A stretch of DNA of 64,000 nucleotides from Lucinisca nassula (lineage: Eukaryota > Mollusca > Bivalvia > Lucinida > Lucinidae), in contig CAUZLF010000734.1 of the NCBI GenBank assembly GCA_963580285.1, positions 1 through 64,000 on the forward strand. The letters run 5' to 3'. A program made the translations under genes and the position numbers. Position 1 is the first letter of the stretch. Every line of letters starts with the position of its first letter. Below are positions 44,501-56,164 of this stretch, in pieces. The notes under the pieces are model-generated. The model saw only the letters and a program-made list of their open reading frames with translations. It was not told where the DNA came from and searched no databases.

Positions 44501-45408
44501 AAGACATTTTACAGTCACCAATATGGATGAATTCAGAACTACAACATGGTGAAAAATTTGTTATTAAAAATTGGTACCAGAAAGGAATAAGGAATATAGT
44601 TGATCTTATTAATGACAATGGGATATTTTACGATTTTAATCAATTCAAAACTTTATTTAATGTACAAGGAACTATTTTAGATTTTCAAGGGGTAATAAAA
44701 AGAATACCACTGACTTGGAAAAATGTGCTGAATAATAATGTCCAAACTTGTATTGATATGAAGTATAATGTAATACGTCCAAAACATGTTACACTTATTC
44801 TTAAAGGGAAAAAAGGCTGTAGACATATTTATGAAAGTTTTATTAAAAATGAAAATAACTTACCAAACAGATGGCAGCGAGATTTAGGAGATATCACAAA
44901 GGAAGAAAGATGTCAGTATAATTTAGCCCTTAATAATATTAAAGAAACTAAATTGAAAGATTTCCAGTTTAAAATTAATAATAGAATTTTGGCAACCAAC
45001 TCTTTCTTATTCAAAATTAATAAGATAGACAGTAATAGATGTTCTTTTTGTGAACAAGAAACAGAATCAATTAAACACTTATTTATAGATTGTCCTAAGG
45101 TAAAAGAATTTTGGGGTATATTAAAAAACTGGCTACAGCTAAACGGGAACATAAATTTAAATACCACGGATAAAAACATTATATTTGCTTGGCCACATGA
45201 ATCATCCTTAATCAGTTATCTGATAATTATAGCTAAGTACTACATATATAAAACAAAGTTTATATCAAAACAGCTGAGCATACAAGGTTTTTGTGCATTA
45301 TTGAAAATAAAATTTAAAAATGAACAGTATATTGCAAGAATTCATAACACATATAATAAGTTTCTTGGAAAATGGTCTACCTTGGTCCACCCCCTTAACA
45401 CAATGTAA
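41566..45408 (+). CDS. L1/Tx1-like LINE ORF2: endonuclease and reverse transcriptase
   Basis: Intact 1280-codon frame starting at ATG 41566. The endonuclease has QNCRG, LQDVHL, WCGDWN, LDFFIV and GYRSDHSG. The RT has NWRPISLLN, KGFIAGRFIGENIRQ, SIDFQQAFDSV, RGCRQGDPISPYLF and QYADDTQIF (YADD at residues 730-733). A CxxC...H...C motif (CSFCEQETESIKHLFIDC) lies near the C-terminus. It makes the first-strand nick and the cDNA. An AAT microsatellite codes for a run of Asn at about residues 281-300 between endonuclease and RT. The LQDV motif has Asp where many LINEs have Glu (QET). Length and motifs indicate a potentially functional protein. Confidence 0.9.
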   Translation: MVELLSIYSQNCRGLNSMEKRRDVFHYLRNKKYDIICLQDVHLEENMEMYVKSEWGFKLYISPFKSNARGVMVLINNTFEHEIGKIKKDLNGNYVIVELIISGKKITLVNLYGPNDDKPQFYDNIQQQVLEFGNEHIIWCGDWNLVLNSDLDTVNYKNINNPRARNTVINIIDENGYVDVWRVLNDTKKKFTWRRLIPDKKQARLDFFIVSEDMFTLVHDCNIVPGYRSDHSGIILKVKFQENERGRGYWKFNNSLLKDPTFVTTVKGVIKDTINTYKANNNENNNVNNNNNNNNEDNTEFIPNDIEFTINDQLFLETLLIMIRGETIKYSSMKKKESMQEEIKVEKEIVELENRINSNDPNIQINDLNSLEDKKNRLYEIRQKKMEGVLLRSRSRYEDLGEKPTKYFLNLESRNFTSKVISKLTNEHGDDLTDTSDILNYQKSYFNTLYSETINIDDTPISEQIGQNPRKLSNDDSLNLEGEITYSELLNALKKMKNCKSPGNDGFTSEFVKFFWSDIGVFILRSLNYGYRADSLSITQKQGIITCIPKPNKPRHLLKNWRPISLLNVIYKLASSVIANRIKSVLEDIVHEDQKGFIAGRFIGENIRQIYDILFETKEQNIPGLLLSIDFQQAFDSVSWKFILKTLDYFNFGPSIKKWIKLFQNGAESCILQNGFLSDSFYLQRGCRQGDPISPYLFILCAEVLSLMMRKENAIKGIDIDNKSFLLSQYADDTQIFLNGSETSLIATLGILKKFYFMSGLKINEDKTKALWIGSMSGSGLKFCQNYNLDWEQGPIKILGVIFTPEVFDIWDLNSIEAVRKMEKTLLSWSKRKLTLPGKITVIKSLAFSKFIHLFTSLPNPPEQLVKQLEKLFYKFLWNSGPDRISRNVMIQDVKEGGLRMIKIDKFIDSLKVTWLRRILMNSNEQSWSRLAHVDFRKLIVFGDGYAKHCALNLRNPFWVDVLNSWKSFLQCNTASQVEDILQSPIWMNSELQHGEKFVIKNWYQKGIRNIVDLINDNGIFYDFNQFKTLFNVQGTILDFQGVIKRIPLTWKNVLNNNVQTCIDMKYNVIRPKHVTLILKGKKGCRHIYESFIKNENNLPNRWQRDLGDITKEERCQYNLALNNIKETKLKDFQFKINNRILATNSFLFKINKIDSNRCSFCEQETESIKHLFIDCPKVKEFWGILKNWLQLNGNINLNTTDKNIIFAWPHESSLISYLIIIAKYYIYKTKFISKQLSIQGFCALLKIKFKNEQYIARIHNTYNKFLGKWSTLVHPLNTM

Positions 45409-46155
45409 GGCATGAATTCCACTATTAAATCCTCACAGTTTTAGCCTGGCTATGATATCACATTTGGGGCTAGATTTTTTCTTAATTTCAGGCTTTGAAA
45501 AGCTGTTTTTTCCTTAAAATGACTATTTGGACCTTGTCCTGCAGAATGAATTTTCAGCCAACACTCATTTCTGACTATTAGCCAGTTATATTGTGTTCAT
45601 TCAGTTTATAAACTGCTTTGGAAACATTGTGGATCCTGATCGGATGGCTTCTTTAGTAGCCATCTTGTCTGGATCTACACTGTTTGCAAGGGATATGGTT
45701 ATTATGTTCAGCGGGATAGGGACTAAAGCTGTAAATCAGGCTTTTCAGGTATGCTAAAGCTTGGATGGTATGAGGTCTGGTCACAACTGTTAGTTTGAAA
45801 ACAAAAACATATTGCAATCTTGAAAACAGCATTTTTTAAAATTCTAAGAATGTTTTTTCAGGGTATTCTAAAAAAGTGTTTTGTCGATAACTTATGTCTT
45901 TGGCGAAAAAAAATAGTCAGGGCTGCGACAGTGAAAATAACAGGGCATTGTTATTTTTCACAGTGTGAAGATATTATCTAAATCTCACACTGTGCAAAGT
46001 ATCAGTTTTACTTGTTTTGGAAATGTATTGATTATACTGCTCATTTAAATAAAACAAAATTTACCCACTCAGGGCCACACATGTTGGATTATGATCAACA
46101 TAAGACATTGGTGTGCTAGATCTTAATATGTATTACTCTATTTTTTTTATTATTA

Positions 46156-46187
<32 letters not shown>

Positions 46188-47268
46188 CTGCATGCTTTTC
46201 AAAAAAAAAAAAAAAAGAAAAGATAGCGATTTATCAGTGAAATAAAGATCAATATTTTCACTGTTTTAAACAGTGAAAATACGATTTTATTCGTCACTGC
46301 TATGAGATTACTTTTTTTTTTTTTTTTTTCAAATCTCATTCTGTTTTCAGTACTAGATGACTAAAAATTAATGAACTGTGTTCCGTTCTTGTGCGATAAA
46401 GACGGTAGTGACGTCATTTTCGACACTGACGTCGCGTATTTTGCCGCGCGACGTTGGACTACGCGTAATTTTTTTTTTTTTTTTTTTTTTTGGAAATAAC
46501 TCTTTCAGTTATTTCAATAATTACTAATAATAATGCCATCCCAGGCGATTTCTCAGGTACAAACTTTGAGTTTACACTAAATATTATACTCATCAAACAC
46601 GCTGGACACCGCTGGACTGGCGCGAAACGACCAGGAACGTCATTAGAGAAACTAAATACTGCATTTTTTGAAGCATGTAGGAAACAGAAAATCTGACTTC
46701 TCTTTTTCGGTTCGGGATCGAGTTTTTGTTTCACTCATGAGCGCCAAAACGGATATTTTCACTTGAGGCTACGCCACACGTGAAGGTGTCCGTTTCGGTG
46801 TTCATTCGGTGAGATGGAATTCGATCTTACACTGAAAAAAGAAAAAAAACACTATTTATCGTATGACGTCGAATCCGAGAGTATAATGGTGCTCCTAATC
46901 CATCGGTGAATCGGATGTGCGAAACTGTAAGGTTACACATACGACGTCTCTATAATGACGTCGCGAAGTGTTGGCATTGTCTGTAGAAAACGTGAATAGA
47001 GTGCGTTTCAAACGTCATAGGGTAGATAGATTTTGCATTCATGTTTATGTATTGTTGGTTTTTTTTTTAGTTCGACGGGGGGAGGGCATAAAATGCTGGA
47101 CAAAACCTTGCATGGTGTGTCCTACCCTCGATCGTATAATAGATCTAGTAATGCAAGAAACTCTGTATGAAAACTTGCTACAAGGTAAAGAGTGATGCTG
47201 TCAAACTCATCTATATATATATATATATGTTGTATGTGTCTTTTGAAATGAATAAATATGGAAACATC
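45409..47268 (+). other. LINE 3' region with MITE and homopolymer tracts
   Basis: No gene confirmed. It holds a decayed hairpin MITE (about 45530-45728, core 45619-45689), a hairpin GTGAAAATAAC/GTTATTTTTCAC (45931-45962), T runs at 46155-46187, 46312-46329 and 46470-46491, and an imperfect palindrome (46732-46813). AATAAA at 47251-47256 precedes the first A tract. Confidence 0.5.
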
Positions 47269-47387
47269 AAAAAAAAAAAAAAAAAAAATAAAAAAAAAAT
47301 GAACTTAAAAATGAAAGCATAGAGTGGCGTCCATGATTTAATAATATAATTGACAGTCAAAAAAAAAAAAAAAAAAAAAAAAAAAAA
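47269..47387 (+). other. Two A tracts separated by 59 bases at the LINE 3' end
   Basis: AATAAA (47251) is followed by an A tract (47269-47299, one T inside), then 59 bases of other sequence, then 29 A (47359-47387) directly at the target duplication. The layout fits readthrough past the element's own polyadenylation site. Confidence 0.5.
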
Positions 47388-48357
47388 CATTTGTGTGAAG
47401 TTATTTTGAAACCAGTGAAGAAATGCAGGCGCTAGAGCGATGACAAAGTTTTTCTAAAAATAGCCACAGTGACCTTGACCTTGAAAGTGGAACTTGGTAG
47501 AGATATTGTCATAAGGAACATTTGTGTGAAGTTATTTTGAAACCAGTGAAGAAATGCAGGCGCTAGAGCGATGACAAAGTTTTTCTAAAAATAGCCACAG
47601 TGACCTTGACCTTGAAAGTCAAACTCGTTTGAGGTATTGTCATAAGGAACATTTGTGTGAAGTTATATTGAAATCAGTGAAGAAATATAAACGCTAGAGC
47701 TATGTTGTGCGCGGGGATAATTAAAAAATTTTAAGTCTGTGACCTTGACCTTGAGCTCATGGGCATGGGTGGGGGTATTGCTGAATAAAATGGACAGGTA
47801 TCTAACATCATATCAAATATCAACTCAATCCATCGCACGATTTGGAAAATATCAACTCTTAAAATATCTAATTAAAAATTTCTAAGTCTGTGACCTTGAC
47901 CTTGAAGCCATAGGCATGAGTGGGGGTATTGCCAAATAAACATTTGGACCTGTATCTATCATCATAGCATACATAAGCCAAATCCATAATATAGTTTGGA
48001 AAATGTGAGATATTTAAAATCTTTCACATTAAAATTGTCTAAGTCTGTGACCTTGACCTTGAGGTTATAGGCATGGGTGGGGGTATTGCTGAATAAAACA
48101 TTGTACCTATATCTATCATCATATGAACCAAAGCCATCATAAAAGTTCAGGTTCTACCAGGTACAAATACCTTAACTGGAGTCTTTAACATGGGAAATTT
48201 CTAAGTCCATGACCTTGACCTTGACGCCATGGGCATGGGTGTGGGTATCGCTGAATAAAACTTTGGTCCTATATCTATAATCATACCAAATATGAACCAA
48301 TTGCATCAAATGGTTTGGAAAATATGAGTTCTAAAATATTCAAGTCTACCTGTTACA

Positions 48358-49846
48358 ACAAGAGGCCCATGGGCCACTACGCTCACCAGAGGTCATGTGG
48401 TTTATACCATATACAGGCATGGTGCCCATCTTGGTCATGTGACAATAAAAAGCCACCATGCAATCAGTAAAATCCACGGTCTTGCCTTTTTTCCATACAA
48501 TTGTCTATGTGACCAAATTTGACTGTGACGTAAAAACAGGTTAAGGTCAACCAAAGGTCATCATTTGAACAAAATTGGTAGGGTCCGAGCCCCCGATGCC
48601 GCATACCAAGTTTCAAGGTCATCGGTCATTTGGTTCCTGAGAAGAAGATTTTTTAAGGTTTTTACCATATATGGGCATGGCAGCCATATTGGTCATGTGA
48701 CCTAGTCCTTACGAACAAACTTTTATTCCCCCTTCCCATAGAAGCTCCACATGTAATTTTGTTTCGATCAACCGAGCAGTTTGAGTAGAGAAGAAGATTA
48801 AAATACTGAATCTGAGCCTCCCCGACAAAGGTCCGAAAATGACCTTGGCCTTCGGAACTGACAAAATTCCATTCAGCTGAGTGCAAATATCATTTCTGAT
48901 GCCACTAGCAACCATGCAATCAGAAAAAATCAACAGTTTTGCCTTTTTTCCAAACAAATGTCTAAGTGAGCATATTTGACCTTGACGTAAAACAGGTCAA
49001 GGTCAACCAAAGGTCATCATTTGAACAAACTTGGCAGGGCGCGAGTCCCCAATGCTGCGAACCAAGTTTCCAGAACATCGGCCATTCGGTTCTTGAGAAG
49101 AAGATTTTTAAAGGTTTTTACCATATATGGGCATGGCAGCCATATTGGTCATGTGACCCAGTCCTCACAAATAAACTTTCGTTTCCCCTTCCCACAGAGG
49201 CTCCACATGTAATTTAGTTTCAATCGTCTCAGCAGTTTAAGTTGTGAAGAAGATAAAAATACTGAATCTGAGCCTTCCTGGACAAAGGGTCAGTAAATGA
49301 CCTTGGCCTTCAGAACTGACAAAATTCCATTCAGCTGCATATAAATATCATCTCTGATGCCACTAGCAACCATGCAATCAGAAAATCCACAGTTTTGCCT
49401 TTTTTTCTATACAAATGTCTAAGTGACCATATTTGACCTTGACGTAAAATAGGTCAAGGTCAACAAAAGGTCATCATTTGAACAAACTTGGTAGGGCCCG
49501 AGTCCCCGATGCTGCATACCAAGTTTCAAGAACATCGGCCATTCGTTCTTGAGAAGAAGATTTTAAAGGTTTTTACCATATATGGGCATGGCGGCCATAT
49601 TGGTCATGTGACCCAGTCCTCACGAACAAACTTTCGTTCCCCCTTCCCACAGAGGCTCCACATGTAATTTGGTTCCAATTGGCCAAGTAGTTTCAGAGGA
49701 GATGTTGTTAGAAAATGTTGACAACGCAGACGACGCAGACGACACAGACGACGCAGACGACGACGACGACGGACGACGACGACGGACGACGGACCATTGC
49801 CTATACTATAAGCTCCCCCGGAGCCTTCGGCTCTGGTGAGCTATAA
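48358..49846 (+). mobile_element. Inner Helentron-like element
   Basis: Starts ACAAGAGGCCCATGGGCCAC. GCTCACCAGAG at 48381-48391 is an exact complement of the right arm of its 3' hairpin (49831-49841). A GACGCAGACGACG microsatellite (about 49722-49792) precedes the hairpin (49807-49845, TTCG loop). The core is a ~450-bp tandem repeat (GGCATGGC.GCCATATTGGTCA at 48672, 49130, 49583). Confidence 0.75.
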
Positions 49847-50049
49847 ACCTTAACCTGAGTCTTTAACATTGAAAATTTCTAAGTCTGTGACCTTGACCTT
49901 GAGGTCACAGGCATGGGTGGGGGTATTGCTTAATAAAACTTTGGACCTATATCTATCATCATACCAAAGATGAACCAGTTCCATCAAATGGTTAGGAAAA
50001 TATGAGTTCTAAAAGTTCAGGCTCTACCTCTTACAAAAACTTTAACCTG

Positions 50050-50179
50050 AGGTTACAGGTTCACGTACGTACGTACGTACGTACGTACACACACACGTAC
50101 AGACGGACGTACACAATGTACGCACGTACGGAAAACCCAAAAACTATATGCCCCCGGCATCATATGATGCGGGGGCATA
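50050..50179 (+). other. 3' end of outer Helentron-like element: microsatellite and hairpin
   Basis: (ACGT)n from 50063, ACAC and GACGGACG tracts, then TATGCCCCCGGCATCATATG/ATGCGGGGGCATA as terminal hairpin (50147-50179). Confidence 0.7.
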
Positions 50180-50287
50180 AAAACACAAAAATGTTCGTGT
50201 ACACAGCCTATTCACTCCTCTGATCTGAGTCATTGGTGTCCCAAAAAGGGACATTAGGCACTTATGGGCTAAAGTAGATTTGGATTT

Positions 50288-50585
50288 TTGTTTGTTTGAT
50301 TTGTGGTTTAACGTCTTTCAACACTGGTAAGGTCATTTTGGAGACGTTGCTTCCAATTTTGTGGGACTTTTACCCGACACTGAGATGAAATGACATCTCA
50401 TGCCCTGTCGCCCAATGAAACAATAGGGTTTATAAGCATGGATGGCCCCCTTCGCACCGCGGTTTCTGGACAGGCTGAGATCCTCTAAGCGGTTTACCAG
50501 TACTAGTGTGCGGGCCGGATTCAGTTCTGCGTGGAAGCATCATGCAGCCCATATATTTCTTCAAGCCCCTATGGGCGGGGGCTGT
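50288..50585 (-). mobile_element. CAAA-tailed SINE, near full length
   Basis: Minus-sense copy with tail TTTGTTTGTTTGATTTG at its left and GCCCCTATGGGCGGGGGCTG at its right. TGGATTTT flanks both ends as an approximate duplication. Confidence 0.75.
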
Positions 50586-50689
50586 GTGGATTTTGGATAA
50601 AATATAACTGAAATGTTCGAAAAATGAAAAGTAACTGAGACTCATCAGAGTAATTAAACCATAAGTTGCCAGTCACAACAATTGTCATC

Positions 50690-50895
50690 TGCATTGTAGT
50701 CTTCTGGTCGCTTATAAAGTCATTGTTGCAAATTAGTGTGGACCAAGATCAGATTGCTGCTCTGGGTGCTGTCTGATCTGGGCCCACACGTTTTGCCTGT
50801 TTCCGATGAGAAAAGTTGACAAGAAGCTGCAGCAGATGACAGAAACAGAGGACATTTTAGATGCAGTTTGTCTTGGCATTTTAAGGATTTACTAT
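50690..50895. mobile_element. Hairpin MITE, same flank type as 17690
   Basis: Core 50727-50798 (TGTGGACCAAGATCAGATT ... CTGATCTGGGCCCACAC), then GACAGAAACAGAGGACATTT as in 17835-17860. Confidence 0.55.
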
Positions 50896-51091
50896 TGATT
50901 GCAGAAAAAAATAGCAATTGGACTGACCCACAAACTGCACTTAATCTCTCGTTTTTGTCACTTAGGCAAGTTATTTTAGGGCGTAATTATTGCCTATTTC
51001 AAAAACTCCACGGCTGCGAACGTTGATTTCGCATTCCCTCTGTTGTGGGTCATAAGCGTCGAATAGTTGATGATCAACGGCTCTGAATGAA

Positions 51092-51483
51092 TATCAGTTT
51101 TTAATTGAGGTTTAACGTCCTCGTCAGGACTATTCAGGTCATTTTGGAGATGTTGCTTCCAATTTGTTGGCTTTTACCATACATTGAGATGAAATGTCAA
51201 AGGGAGCGTGGTAGCTCAGTTGTACACCTGCCTAGGATGTGCACGATGGCGTATGACAGTATATAGGGAAAGACAAAAAAGAAAGAAAGTAATGACATCT
51301 CAAGCCGTGCGACCCAATGAAAACCAGCTGGGTTAACATGCAGGGACGGCCTGACTCTTTTTACTTGCCTAAGAAGGCTTCACGTACGAAGCAGTTTACC
51401 ATACTCATGTGCCGTCCGTTTGAGCTCTGTGTGAACGCACCATGCAGCCCAGTCAATTTCTCCTATCTCCGATGGGCGGGGTC
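51092..51483 (-). mobile_element. CAAA-SINE with a tRNA-like mini insertion
   Basis: Diverged minus-sense copy. At about 51199-51289 it is interrupted by GGTAGCTCAGTTGTACACC (a good tRNA A box) ending in AAAGAAAGAAAG, flanked by AATGTCA/AATGACA. Confidence 0.65.
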
Positions 51484-51504
51484 CGAACGAACATGCATGC
51501 ATAT

Positions 51505-53419
<1,915 letters not shown>

Positions 53420-53640
53420 TTACGTCCGTCAACACACTATGTCATTTTGGAAACGTTATATACTTACGATTTTGTTGGACTTTTGTCCGACATTGAAATG
53501 AAATGACATCTTGGCCTACTGCCGAAAGAAAACAGTTGTCCGACTCGCAATACTTTTCCTACCGGGCGGTTTACCATTACTCAATCTTGGTCGGTTTCAG
53601 TCCAATCTCTTTCTCAGAGCTCCGCCGATGGGCGGGGACT
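53420..53640 (-). mobile_element. Old CAAA-SINE relic
   Basis: GTCCGACATTGAAATGAAATG and GCCGATGGGCGGGG keep the family order but with many changes. Confidence 0.55.
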
Positions 53641-53894
53641 TCGGCCCCATTTGATTGACCAAGCCCGTTTATGGGACCAACTCTGTATTCGACATGTTTG
53701 TAATATGGATAAGTTTCTTAGGGGCACTCTGTGCAGCCAAAGTTGTCCAAAGTTTCAGTTTCACCGCTACCACACAGTCTCATAACGTCTCTGTAATGAT
53801 GAAGGTAATAAGGCCCTTGGAAACTACTAAATTATTCAATCAAAGCACTGACAGCACTGGTGGGCCGATAAATGTATTGCTTGTTTGTATTGGA

Positions 53895-54345
53895 GTTTAA
53901 TGGCCCAATCAGCACTAATTTAGGTCATTTTTGAGCCGGTCAGTTTACCTATCCACACTTTTCCTTGGCTGGCTTATGCATAAACAGTTAACCAATACAG
54001 TGCACATTCTTTCGCCAGAAACCGACAACTTCCCTTCTTGAATCAGCGAAAGGGAGATAATAACCGTAAAAGATTTCATGATCAATCTCCAGGAAATAAT
54101 GTTGCCGACCCCAACATATATCGAACCAGTGTCCTCCGGGTCACCAGTCAGAACAGGGGTGTAAAATTCCACTCGCCCGCTCGCATTTGCGAGTAAGTTT
54201 TAGGGCAGGGCGAGTAAGGTTTTCAAAACTGACCTTACTTTTTTTTCATTTTTAGCACCTAAATGAAAAGTTTAGACGATAAGGGCGAGTAAGTTTGAGG
54301 GAAATTTTACACCTCTGCAGAAGCGCATCCGACTGACCGACCGGC
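53895..54345 (-). mobile_element. tRNA-SINE carrying a hAT-like MITE
   Basis: The minus-sense head has TCGGTCAGTCGGATGCGC (A box) and, beyond the MITE, GGTTCGATATATG (B box). The body matches 54395-54605 and 8575-8852. The MITE 54154-54317 splits the head. Confidence 0.65.
54154..54317. mobile_element. hAT-like MITE copy 1 (164 bp)
   Basis: Ends CAGGGGTGTAAAATT and AATTTTACACCTCTG, flanked by the 5-bp duplication CAGAA (54149-54153, 54318-54322). Base for base identical to the copy at 59733. Confidence 0.88.
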
Positions 54346-54394
54346 CGGGGCTGACAATGTAAGAACGAGTATGACACGACTTCTAGCTGTAAAA

Positions 54395-54605
54395 CAAGAC
54401 CATACCAGGTCAACACTTTTTAGGTAATTTTTAGCCGTCAGTTTACGTATCCATTCTTTATACGTAAGCCGTTAACCAGTGCAGTGTACATTCTTTCGCC
54501 AAAAACTGACAACTGCTCTTCTTGAATCAGCGGAATGGAGAGAATGACCGAAGAAAAGATTCCATGATCAATCTCCATGAAAGAATGTTGCCGACACCGG
54601 CAGGT
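54395..54605 (-). mobile_element. tRNA-SINE, second copy
   Basis: CAGTTTACGTATCCA, AAGCCGTTAACCAGTGCAGT and GATTCCATGATCAATCTCC parallel 53940-54100. The head is partly lost. Confidence 0.55.
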
Positions 54606-54809
54606 AACGAAACCGCGTCGTCGTACTGGATCATGAGTACTGAATTCAGTGCGACAGATGTGCATTCGTATGTGTTGCTAGACTCAAAAATTATGAAAAG
54701 AAAAATAGATGGGAAGCCTAAGTGAGAACGTGTGAGCTAAAATATCTATATGGACCAAATTCCGTTAAAATGCATGCCACATTTTAACCACTTCCTCTTG
54801 GATATTTTT

Positions 54810-55022
54810 GTTCTGATTTTATGGACCTTTTAGAATCATTTCTCATATCGGGGCGATCCTTAATCAGAGTCGGGCGAAAACAGGAGTACTCGGAGAAAAA
54901 ACCTGACCTTCCGTTGCAGAACTTGGCGTTTACATTTGGTCCGAGTGGGGTTTGAATCACAGCGGTTAGAGACCCAAAGATGAAGAGTCAGCGCCCTTAC
55001 CCATCAAGCCAGGAAGGCCCGG
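54810..55022 (-). mobile_element. tRNA-SINE (TGGCCTAATGG family), old copy
   Basis: CAGAACTTGGCG, GGTTTGAATCACAGCGG and AAGAGTCAGCGCCCTTACCC match the minus-sense SINE at 13397. Confidence 0.62.
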
Positions 55023-56160
55023 TTAATCACTTGGGCATAGTGTCATTGCTTATATCTGCTATCCATGCAGCACAATCTGAAATCCCAGTCATAATAGCAT
55101 ACTGAAGATTGTCTTTAACTTCAGCTTGAAGTGAAAACAAATAGCTTGTGTGAAGTTTTTTTTTTTTTATTTTGGGTCTTGGAGTAGAACAAAAAGAGCA
55201 ACGTAATGTACATGTATACCACTGTTAACCCTGAGTTTACTCTATATGGTGTGGGTTTAGCCATCAGAGCATTATGAAAACATGCCTATACAAATACATT
55301 GTAACCTTTGCGCGGAAAAAGTGAACATTTAAACCCCATGTCCAGCTGAACCCGGATATGTCTTATCTTTCAAACAGTGAAGATCCAGATCAGATGACTT
55401 CTTCATCAGATGGCTTCTGAAGAGGCCATCTGATCAGGATCCCCATTGTTTGTCATTTAGTTTCTGAATTTGTTGCAATAATTTGCATCAAGTAATCTGA
55501 TTGGTTGATAATGAGTAGTGGGTGTGGCATATATACAATGTAACTATTCAGCAGGTCAAGGGTTAAGAGGAAAAATTGTGATATTTTTCTAATTTCTGTT
55601 CAAACTATAGATTGTAGGTACTCGTTAGCACCGCCTCTGTAAGAAAATGTTTTCAGATTCTAGAGAGGTCAGTATATACAGTACAAGAGTGAAACTAAAA
55701 CAAATTGGGGGAAAGTGTAAACATTTGCAGCTCGCCTGCTGATTTAATGGATTTTACTGCAGATACTTGAGTTGTTAATGATAAACATCATGAACAAATT
55801 TTGTTCATTTCAGTGGGGTTATATTCTTGACTGTAGTTTCACAGTAAATAGCTGTGGAGCATATGGACTATATTACTAAAACAACAACTCTCAAGACTTG
55901 TTTATTCAAGAGAGCATAGGATAGCCAGGGGCGAGGATGGACTAAAGGATGTCATGTTTTATATGACTTTGTTTAAACAATTAGTAAAGGTGAAAGTATG
56001 TGGCCACTGGTAGGTTCAAAATAGGCCTTTTTTCTTAAATTACTTTTTTTATATAATTAAATTAGATAGTAACAAATACCAGAGTTACAATATTTAAATA
56101 AAATGTAACCTCTACCACTGAAATTGCCAATATGTACCTGCTGAGTATATGGTTTTGTTT
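55023..56160. other. No gene; one hairpin MITE
   Basis: The MITE at about 55330-55570 has core 55374-55453 with a duplicated left half and the ATCAAGTAATCTGATTGGTTGA flank. The rest is AT-rich and unassigned. Confidence 0.5.
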
Positions 56161-56164
56161 TAAT

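Larger units (their letters stand above)
34961..47386 (+). mobile_element. Full-length L1/Tx1-like LINE with poly(A) tail and 16-bp target duplication
   Basis: AACATTTGTGTGAAGT occurs immediately before 34961 (34945-34960) and again from 47386 to 47401, after a 29-base A run. The monomer of the host element continues across the junction. Inside are a 361-base 5' UTR, ORF1 (35322), ORF2 (41566) and a long 3' region. The ~5.1 kb between ORF1 and ORF2 is much longer than usual and is filled with later MITEs. Confidence 0.82.
34445..50180 (+). mobile_element. Outer Helentron-like element split by a LINE and a second Helentron-like element
   Basis: The 5' end is ACTAGAAATGTGTCC. ATGCCCCCGC at 34471-34480 is exactly complementary to the right arm (50169-50178) of the 3' hairpin (50147-50179), which follows ACGTAC and GACGG microsatellites. 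The body (34500-34960, resumed at 47402) is a ~131-bp tandem repeat (GCCACAGTGACCTTGACCTT at 34629, 34760, 34891; 47461, 47593), then a ~150-160-bp repeat (TCTGTGACCTTGACCTTGAG, 47730-48350 and 49875-50035). The text runs on across both insertions, so these are one original element. Confidence 0.75.

Noticed and set aside
47060..47190. A host exon (TTTTTTTTTAG acceptor, CAAG|GTAAAG donor)
   Set aside because: It lies within the LINE 3' region, no partner exon or known protein was found, and the pyrimidine tract may be chance.
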